Shown one piece after another: positions 44,348-52,828 of a stretch of 64,000 nt of DNA. The position numbers and the translations under genes are program-made. Below the pieces are notes generated by a model. The model saw only the letters and a list, made by a program, of their open reading frames with translations, did no database searches and was not told the origin of the DNA. Position 1 is the first letter of the stretch, and each line of letters begins with the position of its first letter. This DNA comes from Mycobacterium sp. 852002-51971_SCH5477799-a (GTDB taxonomy: Bacteria; Actinomycetota; Actinomycetes; Mycobacteriales; Mycobacteriaceae), in NCBI RefSeq assembly GCF_001667145.1, contig NZ_LZIF01000086.1, forward strand, positions 124,001 through 188,000, in the 5' to 3' direction.

Positions 44348-45556
44348 CTACTTCGCGTCGAACGTCACCGGAAGCGCATTCGGTGACCGGAACGGCTGGC
44401 CGTGGATGTGCGGGTCATCGTCGGTCAGCAAGGTGAGGTTGGTGAGCCGGTCCAGCAGGCATTCCATCGCGACGCGCGTTTCCAGCCGCGCGAGATGCAA
44501 ACCGAGGCAGGTGTGCTCACCTGCGGCGAACGAGATGTGCGGCATGTGCTTGCGGAAGATGTCGAACTCTTCGGAGCGTTCCCAGCGTTGCTCGTCGCGG
44601 TTCGCCGAACCGATGCACACCCCGATCACCGAACGCGCCGGAATCTTCACGCCTTCCACTTCGGTGTCCTCGGTCGTGAAACGTTGCACCACGGTCAGCG
44701 GTGTTTCGTACCGCAGCCCTTCCTCGATGGCCGGTGCCAACAGCTCGCGGTCGGCTTGCAGCGCGGCGAATTGCTCCGGGTGCGTCAGCAGCAGATACAA
44801 CAGGTTTCCCGACGAGCGGTAGGTGGTTTCCAAGCCGGCCGGTAGTAGCAGACGAAGGAACGAGTAAATGGCTTCGTCGGTGAGCTTTTCGCCGTCGATC
44901 TCCGCGGTGACCAGGTCACCGATGATGTCCTCGGTGGGCTTGGATTTGCGCTGTTCGATCTGCTCGATGAAATACTCCTTGAGCGCGGCCGAGGCCTCGA
45001 AGGCGCCTTCGTAGTTGACGTGGTAGCTGATCAGTTGCACGGCGCGCTTGCGGAACATCGGCAGGTCGTCGGCCGGCAGTCCCAGCAGCTTGGCGATCAC
45101 GCGGGTGGGGAACTCGAAGGTGAAGTTCCGGACCAGGTCGGCTCGACCTGTTTCGATGAACTCGTCGATCAGGGCATTGCAGATCGGCCGCACGATGGTG
45201 GGCTCCCAGCGGGCCAGCGCCTTGGACTTGAACGCCGCGGAGACCAGGTTGCGGTGTTCGCGGTGTTTCATTCCCCCCATCGCCAGAATCGTCGGCCCCA
45301 TGAACAGGCCGATGGTCTTGTCGTACGGCTTGGAACTGAACACCCGGCCGTCCCGAAACACCGTGTTGACCGCGTCGAACGACATCGCGGAGTATTCCTG
45401 CTTGGGCATCAGGGACTCCGGCGTCTTGGAGTAGTCCATCACCGTGCCGGCGAACACGCCGGCCTCCCGCCGCTTGCGGGCAAAGAACGGGTAGGGGTCA
45501 CGCAGGCTGACGGTCTCGTCGCCGGCACCGGCGGCGGTGTGCACGTTGGTCGTCAC
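44348..45556 (-). CDS. Cytochrome P450
   Basis: This 402-residue soluble P450 shows all landmark motifs. The I-helix has LLPAGLETTYRSS with the oxygen-activating A-G-x-x-T set, and the K-helix EEGLRYE gives the ExxR pair. The heme loop is FAAGEHTCLGLHLARLE with the thiolate Cys. It closely resembles the P450 at 61519 in the segment around the I-helix, so the two are paralogues. It is the first gene of a minus-strand operon with CoA-transferase and Ltp-like genes, and its promoter contains the perfect operator copy. Ferredoxin and reductase partners are not adjacent. Confidence 0.93.
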   Translation of the reverse strand: MTTNVHTAAGAGDETVSLRDPYPFFARKRREAGVFAGTVMDYSKTPESLMPKQEYSAMSFDAVNTVFRDGRVFSSKPYDKTIGLFMGPTILAMGGMKHREHRNLVSAAFKSKALARWEPTIVRPICNALIDEFIETGRADLVRNFTFEFPTRVIAKLLGLPADDLPMFRKRAVQLISYHVNYEGAFEASAALKEYFIEQIEQRKSKPTEDIIGDLVTAEIDGEKLTDEAIYSFLRLLLPAGLETTYRSSGNLLYLLLTHPEQFAALQADRELLAPAIEEGLRYETPLTVVQRFTTEDTEVEGVKIPARSVIGVCIGSANRDEQRWERSEEFDIFRKHMPHISFAAGEHTCLGLHLARLETRVAMECLLDRLTNLTLLTDDDPHIHGQPFRSPNALPVTFDAK

Positions 45557-45610
45557 CTGATCTCCAGCATCTTGATCTCAGCACGATCGAACACTTACTT
45601 CGTAAGATCA

Positions 45611-45629
45611 TACTGTAATTATTACAGTA
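45611..45629. promoter_or_regulatory. TetR-type operator copy 4, perfect palindrome
   Basis: TACTGTAATTATTACAGTA is a perfect inverted repeat with nine-base arms and a central T. It sits midway between the divergent P450 and aldehyde dehydrogenase genes. On the minus strand it runs into TATGAT, a good -10 hexamer. It is the best instance of the motif found in six promoters of the island. Confidence 0.82.
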
Positions 45630-45687
45630 GGCAATATGGGCATGACCATGCGAGGCCGCTCGCCGGTCCGGACACCGAAGGTGAGTC

Positions 45688-47196
45688 ATGAGCACACTTG
45701 ACGAACGCGCTCACGGCACTGCCGAACAGCGGGCCGCTGAGCTGGACGCGGTCCTGCAGCGGCAGCGGCGTGCCTTCAAGGCTGAGGGGCCGCCCAGCCT
45801 GGCGGCGCGGCGCAACCGCATCGACCGGCTGATGGCACTGGTTCTCGACAACACCGGCGCGTTCGTGGACGCCATGGCCGCCGACTTCGGCACGCGCTCC
45901 AAGGCGGCAACCCTGTTTACCGAGGTCATCGGGATGTTCTCCGTCATCGAGCACACCAGATCCCATGCCGCTCAGTGGATGCGGCCAACCAAGCTGATGC
46001 GCACGGCGCGGCTGTTCGGTCTGCGGGCCGAGGTCCAGCCCTCGCCACTCGGAGTGATCGGGATCATCGGTCCGTGGAACTTTCCGCTCAATCTCGTTGT
46101 CCTGCCCGCCGCCACCGCGTTCGCGGCCGGCAACCGGGTGATGATCAAAATGTCGGAGGTCACCTCGCACACCGCGGACCTGATGGCATCGCTCGGGCCT
46201 AAATACTTCGAATCGGACGAACTGCACGTCGTCACCGGCGGTCCCGACGTGGCGGCCGCCTTCGCCGCCTTGCCGTTCGACCACCTCTTCTTCACCGGCT
46301 CACCGTCGGTCGGGGCCCTGGTCCAGCGGTCGGCGGCGCAAAATCTGGTTCCGGTGACGTTGGAGCTCGGCGGCAAGAATCCCGTCGTCGTCGCGCCGGG
46401 CGCCGACATCCGCCGGGCGGCGACACGGATCGCGCAGGCCCGCATGGTCAACGGGGGCCAAGTCTGCGTGTGCCCCGACTATGTGTTCGTGCCCGAAGGA
46501 CGGCTGGATGCCTTCGTGGACGTCGCCCGGAATGCCCTGCGCGAGATGTTCGGCAGCATCGTGTCGAACAAGGACTACTGCTCAAGTGTCAACGATGCGA
46601 ATTTCGACCGGGTCATCGGGCTGATCGAGGACGCCCGCGACAAGGGCGCGAGCGTGGAAACCGTTGCGCCGGTGGGAGAGTCGCTGCCGGACCGTGCCTC
46701 GCGCAAGATCGCGCCCACCATAGTTCGTGACGTCGACGAGCGCATGAAGATTGCACGGGAGGAGATCTTCGGCCCGGTCCTCGTGGTGAAGGCGTACTCG
46801 GGCCTGACGGAGGCCATCGACTACATCAACGACCGACCGACGCCATTGGTGGCGTACTGGTATGGACCCGACGACGCCGACTTCCGCGCCTTCGTCCGCA
46901 GCACCCGCAGCGGCGGTGTCGCCCGTAACGACTTTGCGGCACAGATGATCCCGTCGGCGGCGCCGTTCGGGGGAGTGGGCCGCAGCGGGATGGGCGCCTA
47001 CCATGGCAAGGCCGGTTTCGACTCGTTCAGTCATTACCGCACCGTGGTGGGCAACGATCTGCCTTTCAGCATCACCGGGAACGCGGCGCCGCCGTTCGGC
47101 CGCTCGTTGCGGCTGGGGGCCGGCGTGATGATGCGAATAACGAAGGCCCGCAACCGCCGCCGGCTCAGCGCGAGTCGGTCAGTTTCCCGGCCCTAG
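45688..47196 (+). CDS. Aldehyde dehydrogenase (coniferyl-aldehyde dehydrogenase-like)
   Basis: This 502-residue NAD(P)-dependent enzyme has the family motifs GVIGIIGPWNFPLNL, FFTGSPSVGALVQ, TLELGGKNPVVV with the general-base glutamate, and NGGQVCVCPDYVF with the nucleophilic cysteine. Its length and the C-terminal GMGAYHGKAGFDSFSHYRTV are typical of the long-chain/coniferyl-aldehyde class. It would oxidise the aldehyde arising after P450 hydroxylation and alcohol oxidation. It is divergent from the P450 gene, and its 3' end overlaps the convergent SDR gene by 32 bases. Confidence 0.93.
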   Translation: MSTLDERAHGTAEQRAAELDAVLQRQRRAFKAEGPPSLAARRNRIDRLMALVLDNTGAFVDAMAADFGTRSKAATLFTEVIGMFSVIEHTRSHAAQWMRPTKLMRTARLFGLRAEVQPSPLGVIGIIGPWNFPLNLVVLPAATAFAAGNRVMIKMSEVTSHTADLMASLGPKYFESDELHVVTGGPDVAAAFAALPFDHLFFTGSPSVGALVQRSAAQNLVPVTLELGGKNPVVVAPGADIRRAATRIAQARMVNGGQVCVCPDYVFVPEGRLDAFVDVARNALREMFGSIVSNKDYCSSVNDANFDRVIGLIEDARDKGASVETVAPVGESLPDRASRKIAPTIVRDVDERMKIAREEIFGPVLVVKAYSGLTEAIDYINDRPTPLVAYWYGPDDADFRAFVRSTRSGGVARNDFAAQMIPSAAPFGGVGRSGMGAYHGKAGFDSFSHYRTVVGNDLPFSITGNAAPPFGRSLRLGAGVMMRITKARNRRRLSASRSVSRP

Positions 47197-47989
47197 CCAA
47201 AAGGCCCGCGTATCCCGCGCCGAGTAGGCGCGGCATCGCCGCCATCACGCGGCCGTCGGCTCCGATGAGGATGCGGGCGCGGTTCTTGTCGGCCCCGCGC
47301 AGGATCAGCCGGGCGGCCTTGGTGGCGGACGTCAGGGCCGCGCGATCGAACATCTTGGTCGCCATCTCGGGATCCTCGTTGTCCGCCGTGCGCATGTTCG
47401 CCCCGAAGTTGGTGCGCACCACGCCCGGGTGCACGCAGTGCACGGTGACCGGACGGCTCTCCATGATCATCTCCTGACGCAGTGCCTCGGTGAGGCCGCG
47501 CACCGCGAACTTGGACATGCTGTAGGCGCCTTGGTACGGAACCGCGATCAGCCCGAAGGCGCTGGACAGATTGATCAACCGGGCGGGGCGTCGCGCCGTA
47601 CCCGCCTCGATGAGTTGTGGCAGAAAGGCTTTGGTCCCGTTGACGACGCCGCCGACGTTGATTTCCATCAGCCAGTCGAAGTCCTTCCAGGACATCTCCG
47701 CCACGCCGGCGAACAGGTCGACCCCGGCGTTGTTGAACACCAGCGAGGCGGGCCCGTGCTGCTCGCGCACCTCGTCAGCGAAACTCAGCACCGCATCGCG
47801 GTCGGCGACATCGACCCGGTACGGCGTCACCTGCCCGAGCGGACACGCGGCCTGGGTTTCGGCCAGGCCGTCCGGGTCGATGTCGGATGCGGCGACGTGT
47901 GCCCCATCCCGTGCAAGCGCCTGGGTCAGGGCGCGGCCGATGCCGGAGCCGGCACCCGTGACCACAGCGACACGACCTTGGTACTTCAT
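47165..47989 (-). CDS. Short-chain dehydrogenase/reductase
   Basis: This 274-residue SDR has the cofactor motif TGAGSGIGRALTQAL, FNNAGVDLFAGVAEM and the catalytic YSMSKFAVRG. The C-terminal segment AARLILRGADKNRARILIGADGRVMAAMPRLLG is longer than in FabG-like SDRs. It resembles the acetoin/retinol dehydrogenase-like class common in mycobacterial lipid clusters. It is the last gene of a minus-strand operon with a ligase, thioesterase, cysteine-hydrolase-like gene and Rieske oxygenase. It probably oxidises a hydroxyl made by the Rieske enzyme. Confidence 0.9.
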   Translation of the reverse strand: MKYQGRVAVVTGAGSGIGRALTQALARDGAHVAASDIDPDGLAETQAACPLGQVTPYRVDVADRDAVLSFADEVREQHGPASLVFNNAGVDLFAGVAEMSWKDFDWLMEINVGGVVNGTKAFLPQLIEAGTARRPARLINLSSAFGLIAVPYQGAYSMSKFAVRGLTEALRQEMIMESRPVTVHCVHPGVVRTNFGANMRTADNEDPEMATKMFDRAALTSATKAARLILRGADKNRARILIGADGRVMAAMPRLLGAGYAGLLARAGKLTDSR

Positions 47990-48029
47990 TGGTCTACGCC
48001 TTTCCGCGTCGGGCTGCCGGGATCACCGG

Positions 48030-49682
48030 TCAGCCATTCACCGCCTGCTCGCGCGCCCACCGGTAGTCGGCCTTTCCCGACGGGCTGCGCTCGATGATCG
48101 GACGGAACACAATCGCTTTGGGAAGCTTGTAGCGCGCCAGCGTCTGCGCGGCGTGCGCCACCAGTTCCCGTGACTCGACGCCGGCGCCCGGTGCGAGCGC
48201 CACCACGGCGACGACCTCCTGGCCCCACCGCTCGCTCGGCCGACCGGCGACCACCACGTCGGCCACCGCGGGATGCGAGGCGATGGCCGTTTCGACCTCC
48301 TCGACGAAGATCTTCTCGCCGCCGGAGTTGATGGTGACCGAGTCCCGGCCCAGCAATTCGATGGAGCCGTCGGTGCCGTGGCGCGCGCGGTCACCGGGGA
48401 CGGCGTACCGCACGCCGTCGATCACCGGAAATGTCTTGGCCGTCTTGGCCGCATCGCCCTTGTAGCCGAGTGGGACGTAGCCCCGCTGCGCCAGCCAGCC
48501 CATCCCGTCGTGGCCCGGTTTTAGGATTGCGGTCAGGTCCTCTGCCGCGACGAAGGTGTCCGGCCCGGCGTTGAACCTGCCGGTCGCCACCGCTCCGGAG
48601 GTCGACATGTGGTGCATCTGCGCCCCGGTTTCCGAGGATCCGACGCCGTCGACGACAACGGCGTTCGGCAGCGTTTCGATCAAGCGTTGCTTGACGTACG
48701 GGGTCAGCAGCGCACCGCCGTTGGCGACGACCGCCAGCGACGATACGTCGGCGATCCCCTTCTCGATCGCGGCGACCAAGGGGCGCGCCATCGCATCGCC
48801 CACCACGGTGACCACCATGACTTTTTCTCGCTCGATGGTGCGCACCACGTCGTCGGCGTCCAGGTGATCGACCACCGTGGGAAAGACGACGGACTGTCCC
48901 GTCGTGATCGCGGTCATCACACTCCACTGGGCGGCGCCGTGGATCAGCGGGGGCAGGATCATCAGCTTGGTGCCCGGACCCGACGCGGCGCGTTCGACGA
49001 TCTCTTCGACGGAACTGGACGGCTCGCCGGTCATCAGATTCCGGCCGCCGAAGGACGTCATGAAAATGTCGTGCTGGCGCCACAACACGCCCTTCGGCAT
49101 CCCCGTCGTGCCGCCGGTGTACAAGACGTACAGGTCGTCGGCGGAGTGCCGCACCGGCGGCGGCTCCGGAGACATCGACGCCAGGGCGGCCTCGTAATCG
49201 ACTGCGCCCTCGAGTAATTCGTTGCCCGAGTCGTCGGCGATCTGGATCAGCACGCGCAGCTGTGGCAGATCCGGCAGGATTTCGGCCACCCGCGGTGCGA
49301 ACGCCGCGTGGTAGAGCAGCGCGGTCGCCCCGGAGTCCGCGAGCAGGTATTGCAGCTCGCTCTTCACGTAGCGGAAGTTGACATTGAACGGGGCAACTCG
49401 CGCCTCAAAGCTGCCCAGCAACGCCTCGACGAATTCGTTCCCGTTGTAGGCGTAAAGGCCCAGCAGGTCTTGGCCCACCTCGTGGCCGCTCAGCGCGGAG
49501 CGCTCGGTGTGGCAGCCCAACCCCTGCGAATGCAGATACGCGGCCAGCCGGGTAGAGCGTTCGATCGCCTGCGCATAGGTGTAGCGCCGATCGCCCTGGA
49601 TGATCAGCTCCCGATCGGGGATCGCGGCGGCGACGGCCTTCGCGACCGCCGGCACCGTGAATGTTGTTGTGGTGTCGGACAT
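48030..49682 (-). CDS. Acyl-CoA synthetase, FadD19-like
   Basis: This 550-residue ligase has YTGGTTGMPKGVLWRQHDIF, VDGVGSSETGAQMH, the hinge GRDSVTINSGGEKIFVEEVE and the lysine segment SPSGKADYRWAR. It is clearly a paralogue of the ligase at 37180 and shares its FadD19-like signature. ATG 49682, with GAGAGG upstream, is preferred to the GTG at 49694. The start lies just after the stop of the thioesterase gene. Two such ligases in the island suggest activation at two stages or on two positions of the substrate. Confidence 0.9.
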   Translation of the reverse strand: MSDTTTTFTVPAVAKAVAAAIPDRELIIQGDRRYTYAQAIERSTRLAAYLHSQGLGCHTERSALSGHEVGQDLLGLYAYNGNEFVEALLGSFEARVAPFNVNFRYVKSELQYLLADSGATALLYHAAFAPRVAEILPDLPQLRVLIQIADDSGNELLEGAVDYEAALASMSPEPPPVRHSADDLYVLYTGGTTGMPKGVLWRQHDIFMTSFGGRNLMTGEPSSSVEEIVERAASGPGTKLMILPPLIHGAAQWSVMTAITTGQSVVFPTVVDHLDADDVVRTIEREKVMVVTVVGDAMARPLVAAIEKGIADVSSLAVVANGGALLTPYVKQRLIETLPNAVVVDGVGSSETGAQMHHMSTSGAVATGRFNAGPDTFVAAEDLTAILKPGHDGMGWLAQRGYVPLGYKGDAAKTAKTFPVIDGVRYAVPGDRARHGTDGSIELLGRDSVTINSGGEKIFVEEVETAIASHPAVADVVVAGRPSERWGQEVVAVVALAPGAGVESRELVAHAAQTLARYKLPKAIVFRPIIERSPSGKADYRWAREQAVNG

Positions 49683-49690
49683 CGTGCCTC

Positions 49691-50311
49691 TCACGGCTGG
49701 TGGGGGAGCAGGCGGACCATCAGGCCGTTGGCTTCGCTGAGCAAGGTTCCATCGGCGGCTATCATAGTAGCGTCAATGAAAACCTTCCTGCCGTCGACTC
49801 GCGTGATGCGACCCTGGGCCGTCAGTGGCTGGTCGATGGGGGTGATGCTGCGGAAGTCGACGTGCAGGTAGGCGGTGCGCGTCGGCCGGATGTCCGCGGT
49901 AGTCACGACCATGCCGAACAGCCAGTCGTAGAACAGCGGGATCATGCCGCCGTGCACGGCCCGGTTCCCGCCGATATGGGCGGTGCTGAAATGACCGGCC
50001 ATCCGCACGCCATCGGGACCGGACTCGGTCACCATCCAGGGCGGCATCAGGGGATGGGCCAAACCGGGCAGGCTCAGCACCCGGCCGGCCACCGCCTCGG
50101 TCTCGTGGACCTGGTGGCCGTCCAGCAGCGCGCAGGCGTTCTCCAGGTGCGCGGTTGCGGCGGCCCACAGCGCCGGGTCGGGCTTCGTGGACACCGTCAG
50201 GTCCTGCAGACGGCGCAGCGCGGCGACGAACGGGCCCAGTTCCGCGGGTGCGTCCTCGACGGGTCTGACGTCGGGGAATCCGCCTCGAACTTCCGGCGCG
50301 GTTTCGGTCAT
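49691..50311 (-). CDS. Hotdog-fold thioesterase
   Basis: This 206-residue protein has a C-terminal hotdog domain with NRAVHGGMIPLFYDWLFGMV, matching the acyl-CoA thioesterase HGG motif, and the strand TAYLHVDFRSITPIDQPL. The N-terminal ~85 residues are helical and without a recognised domain, a layout like that of the thioesterase at 29938. ATG 50311 overlaps the stop of the upstream gene (ATGA). It probably hydrolyses a pathway CoA ester. Confidence 0.88.
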   Translation of the reverse strand: MTETAPEVRGGFPDVRPVEDAPAELGPFVAALRRLQDLTVSTKPDPALWAAATAHLENACALLDGHQVHETEAVAGRVLSLPGLAHPLMPPWMVTESGPDGVRMAGHFSTAHIGGNRAVHGGMIPLFYDWLFGMVVTTADIRPTRTAYLHVDFRSITPIDQPLTAQGRITRVDGRKVFIDATMIAADGTLLSEANGLMVRLLPHQP

Positions 50312-50937
50312 CGCGTTCCTTCGTCCCAGGCCCGGAGCAGATCGTCGGTGCTGGTGATCGTGGCCAGCAGCGACAGGGTGTTGGCGATCATCGCTGCACC
50401 ATAGTCGGCGGGTACGCCGGCCACCGCGTCGCGGGGGACGACCACCCGGTAGGCGGCGTTGACGGCGTCCATGACGAGGTTGGGAATCGCGATGTTCAGC
50501 GAAACGCCGACCACGACAATGGTCGACACCCCGAGATTGCGCAGCACCGCATCCAGGTCGGTGCCGCCCATCGGGCCCACGCCGTGCCACCGGTGCAACA
50601 CCAAATCCGAAGGCTCCGGCCCTAATTCGGGCAACAACTCCGCGCCGGGCGTGCCGGGCGTGATGTCCACCCGGTTACCGCCGCCCATCGCGAAGATTTT
50701 CGCGTTGTGGTTAGAGCCGAGCCCGTCGGGCCGCCGCTGCACCAGGCAGTGCACGACGCGCACCCCGGCCGCCCGGGCCGCGGGCAGCAGCCGCGCGATG
50801 TTGGGCAGCGCCTCGCGGCGGGCCTCCTCGGCGAGCATTGCCAGTCCGGCGTCGGGGCCCATCACCGCGCCCTGGCACTCCTGGGTGACGATCGCGGTGT
50901 GCCCCGGTGCGGCGAGTCCGGTCGTTCGGTCCGTCAT
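50308..50937 (-). CDS. Isochorismatase-fold (cysteine hydrolase-like) protein lacking the catalytic triad
   Basis: This 209-residue protein follows the isochorismatase-like fold, with a central GVRVVHCLVQRRPDG and a GGTDLDAVLRNLGV segment aligned with the family. The catalytic triad Asp-Lys-Cys is not present in the usual places. The first position reads TQECQ, the lysine region reads LHRWHG, and the cysteine region GVSLNIAIPN has Ala where Cys is expected. It may be a non-catalytic binding protein. It lies between the Rieske and thioesterase genes and overlaps both. Confidence 0.82.
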   Translation of the reverse strand: MTDRTTGLAAPGHTAIVTQECQGAVMGPDAGLAMLAEEARREALPNIARLLPAARAAGVRVVHCLVQRRPDGLGSNHNAKIFAMGGGNRVDITPGTPGAELLPELGPEPSDLVLHRWHGVGPMGGTDLDAVLRNLGVSTIVVVGVSLNIAIPNLVMDAVNAAYRVVVPRDAVAGVPADYGAAMIANTLSLLATITSTDDLLRAWDEGTR

Positions 50938-51941
50938 GCGGGGGCGCCCACCGGCGCGACGTCATAGAACTGGGTCGCCCATTTCCTCAGTGCCATATAA
51001 CCTTTCGCATCGACCTTCGACAGCGCGGGGTGTTCGACGTACTTCTGGTAGCGCCAGATCTGCAGATCGTCGAACACGGTGGACAGGAACTGCTTCTCGA
51101 TGACCTCGCGCAGTTTGCCGTCGGGAACGTCCGCGGTGTCCCCGGGTGGCCGCGGCCACCAGATCGAGTAGAACAGGTCCGAGCATTCGTCGTCGACCGG
51201 CGTACAAGTGAAGATCAGCCGATGATTCTGCGCGCCCTCGAAGACGCTGATCGCTCCGCCGAGGCCGAACAGGTGGCTGTGGAACTGCAAGACCAGGTCT
51301 TCGGGGTTGTCGCTCTGCGCGTCGGGCCAGCCCGCGATGAACTGCCATTCCTGGTCGACGATCTTCCAATCCAGCACCCTGGGCGTCACGGTCGCGTGGT
51401 GCACGTACTCGAAATGCGCGCTGTCGGGGGCGTTCTCGGCGACGATCTGCGGATGCACCGGTTCGCGCTCCGCGCGCCGCGAGAACTCCGGGTACGCGCG
51501 GTAATACGCCGCAGGGTCCGTCTCGAACTGCGGGAACTTGTGAAAGATGTCCGGCATCTCCCATTGCGGCTCCTCGCCGTCCGGGTGGTGCCAGACGAAG
51601 ACGCAGTCGTACTGCTCCCGCACGGGATACACCCGCAGCCGCAGTCCGCGGTTGGGCCGGTCCGGCTGATAGGGGATGTATCGGTTGGTGCCGTCGGGAC
51701 CCCAGCGCCAGCCGTGGAACGGGCACTCGACGCAGTCGTCGATCACCTTGCCGCCGTGACCGATGTGCGCGCCGAGGTGCTTGCAGTGTGCTTCCAAGAC
51801 GTGCAACTCACCCTGCTCGTCCCGGTAGGCCACCAGATCCTCGCCGAAGTAATGCAGCGGCCGGACCTCGCCGTCGGGAAACTCCGGAGACCAGCCGACC
51901 ATGAACCAGCCGGTGACTTTCCAGGTGAATGGGACTTTCAC
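50934..51941 (-). CDS. Rieske non-heme iron oxygenase, oxygenase component (KshA-like)
   Basis: This 335-residue protein has an N-terminal Rieske 2Fe-2S domain. The cluster motif C-x-H is in AHCKHLGAH, and C-x-x-H is in VECPFHGW. The catalytic domain has NAPDSAHFEYVHH, giving the D/N-x-x-H-x4-H mononuclear iron site. Layout and length match ring-hydroxylating monooxygenases of the 3-ketosteroid 9-alpha-hydroxylase type. GTG 51941 is chosen because GAGAGG lies eight bases upstream; a TTG at 51947 is possible. A reductase partner is not nearby. Confidence 0.92.
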   Translation of the reverse strand: MKVPFTWKVTGWFMVGWSPEFPDGEVRPLHYFGEDLVAYRDEQGELHVLEAHCKHLGAHIGHGGKVIDDCVECPFHGWRWGPDGTNRYIPYQPDRPNRGLRLRVYPVREQYDCVFVWHHPDGEEPQWEMPDIFHKFPQFETDPAAYYRAYPEFSRRAEREPVHPQIVAENAPDSAHFEYVHHATVTPRVLDWKIVDQEWQFIAGWPDAQSDNPEDLVLQFHSHLFGLGGAISVFEGAQNHRLIFTCTPVDDECSDLFYSIWWPRPPGDTADVPDGKLREVIEKQFLSTVFDDLQIWRYQKYVEHPALSKVDAKGYMALRKWATQFYDVAPVGAPA

Positions 51942-51966
51942 GGCCAACGCCTCTCGTGATCGTTGA

Positions 51967-51985
51967 TACTAAATCCATTACAGTA
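51967..51985. promoter_or_regulatory. TetR-type operator copy 5
   Basis: The 19-mer TACTAAATCCATTACAGTA has a right arm identical to the perfect copy and lies between the divergent Rieske oxygenase and SnoaL-like genes. It continues as TATAGAT, a likely -10 element for the rightward operon, about 36 bases before its ATG. Confidence 0.75.
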
Positions 51986-52025
51986 TAGATTTCAGCAGTC
52001 CGGCCGGCACGCGGCAAGGAGTGAA

Positions 52026-52478
52026 ATGACGACAGCGGCTGACGAGCTGGAAGCCATCCGGCAACTGAAGGCGCGCTACTGCCGCTTCCTGGACACCAAA
52101 GACCTCGAGTCCTGGCGCGACGTGTTCACCACCGACGTCGTGGTCACCCTCGACATGGCGGTGTCCACCGCCCGTGCCGACCCGCAGACCGCGCCACCGA
52201 TCGAAGGCGTCGAGAACTTCGCGCCGATGGTGATGGGCGGGCTCGAGGGAGTGACCACCAAACATCACTGTCACACCCCCGAGATCGCGCTCACCTCCGC
52301 CACCACCGCGACCGGCATCTGGGCGATGGAGGACCTGCTGATCTTCGGTGACGGCCGCGAGTTGTACGGCGCCGGCCACTACCACGAGACCTACGAGAAG
52401 CGCGACGGTGTATGGCGGATCAAGACCCTGCACCTGACCCGAACCATCTTGAAGATGACCGGTGGTGACGATGGCTGA
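52026..52478 (+). CDS. SnoaL-like / NTF2-fold protein
   Basis: This 150-residue single-domain protein has the NTF2/SnoaL cone fold. ADELEAIRQLKARYCRFLDTKD at the N-terminus is typical, and THHCHTP-like KHHCHTPEIAL plus the closing strand EKRDGVWRIKTLHLTR complete the pattern. Members act as dehydratases, isomerases or ligand-binding proteins in steroid and polyketide metabolism. AAGGAG precedes ATG 52026. It leads an operon whose next gene is the Baeyer-Villiger monooxygenase remnant, overlapping it by eight bases. Confidence 0.87.
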   Translation: MTTAADELEAIRQLKARYCRFLDTKDLESWRDVFTTDVVVTLDMAVSTARADPQTAPPIEGVENFAPMVMGGLEGVTTKHHCHTPEIALTSATTATGIWAMEDLLIFGDGRELYGAGHYHETYEKRDGVWRIKTLHLTRTILKMTGGDDG

Positions 52479-52803
52479 AGCCGATACCTCGTTCGACGTG
52501 CTCGCCATCGGGGCCGGATTCTCCGGGCTGGAATGGATCGGTGACTGCATCGCGTATGTGCGCGCCAACGACATCCGCACCATCGAGGCGATGAGCACCG
52601 CTCAGCAGGAGTGGATCGACCACGCCACCGCGCTGGTTGCGCCGACGGTGTTGGTTCACCCGTCCTGCAACTCCTGGTACAACGGTGGCAACGTGCCCGG
52701 CAAGAAACGGATGTACATGGGTTATACCGGCGGCATACCCGAATACCGGCGCCGCTGCGACGAAATCGCGGCCGGCGGATACACCGGCTTCAAACTGGCT
52801 TAG
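52471..52803 (+). pseudogene. Remnant of a Baeyer-Villiger-type flavin monooxygenase (internal in-frame deletion)
   Basis: The 110-residue product joins the first strand and FAD motif of a flavin monooxygenase (SFDVLAIGAGFSGL, residues 7-20) directly to its C-terminal end. That end (EWIGDCIAYVRAND, then NSWYNGGNVPGKKRMYMGY, RRRCDEIAAGGYTGF) is normally found 400 or more residues later in enzymes of about 540-600 residues. The frame stays open across the junction near 52532. The NADPH-binding domain and the FxGxxxHxxxW fingerprint are absent, so it cannot be active. It sits in an operon with a hydrolase and a SnoaL gene, where a Baeyer-Villiger enzyme would fit. Confidence 0.85.
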
Positions 52804-52828
52804 CAAGGTGGGCGACGTGGGGACGGCG

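Noticed and set aside
49755-49780. CTATCATAGTAG sequence resembling the operator half-site
   Set aside because: It lies inside the thioesterase coding sequence, not in a promoter, and lacks the second arm.
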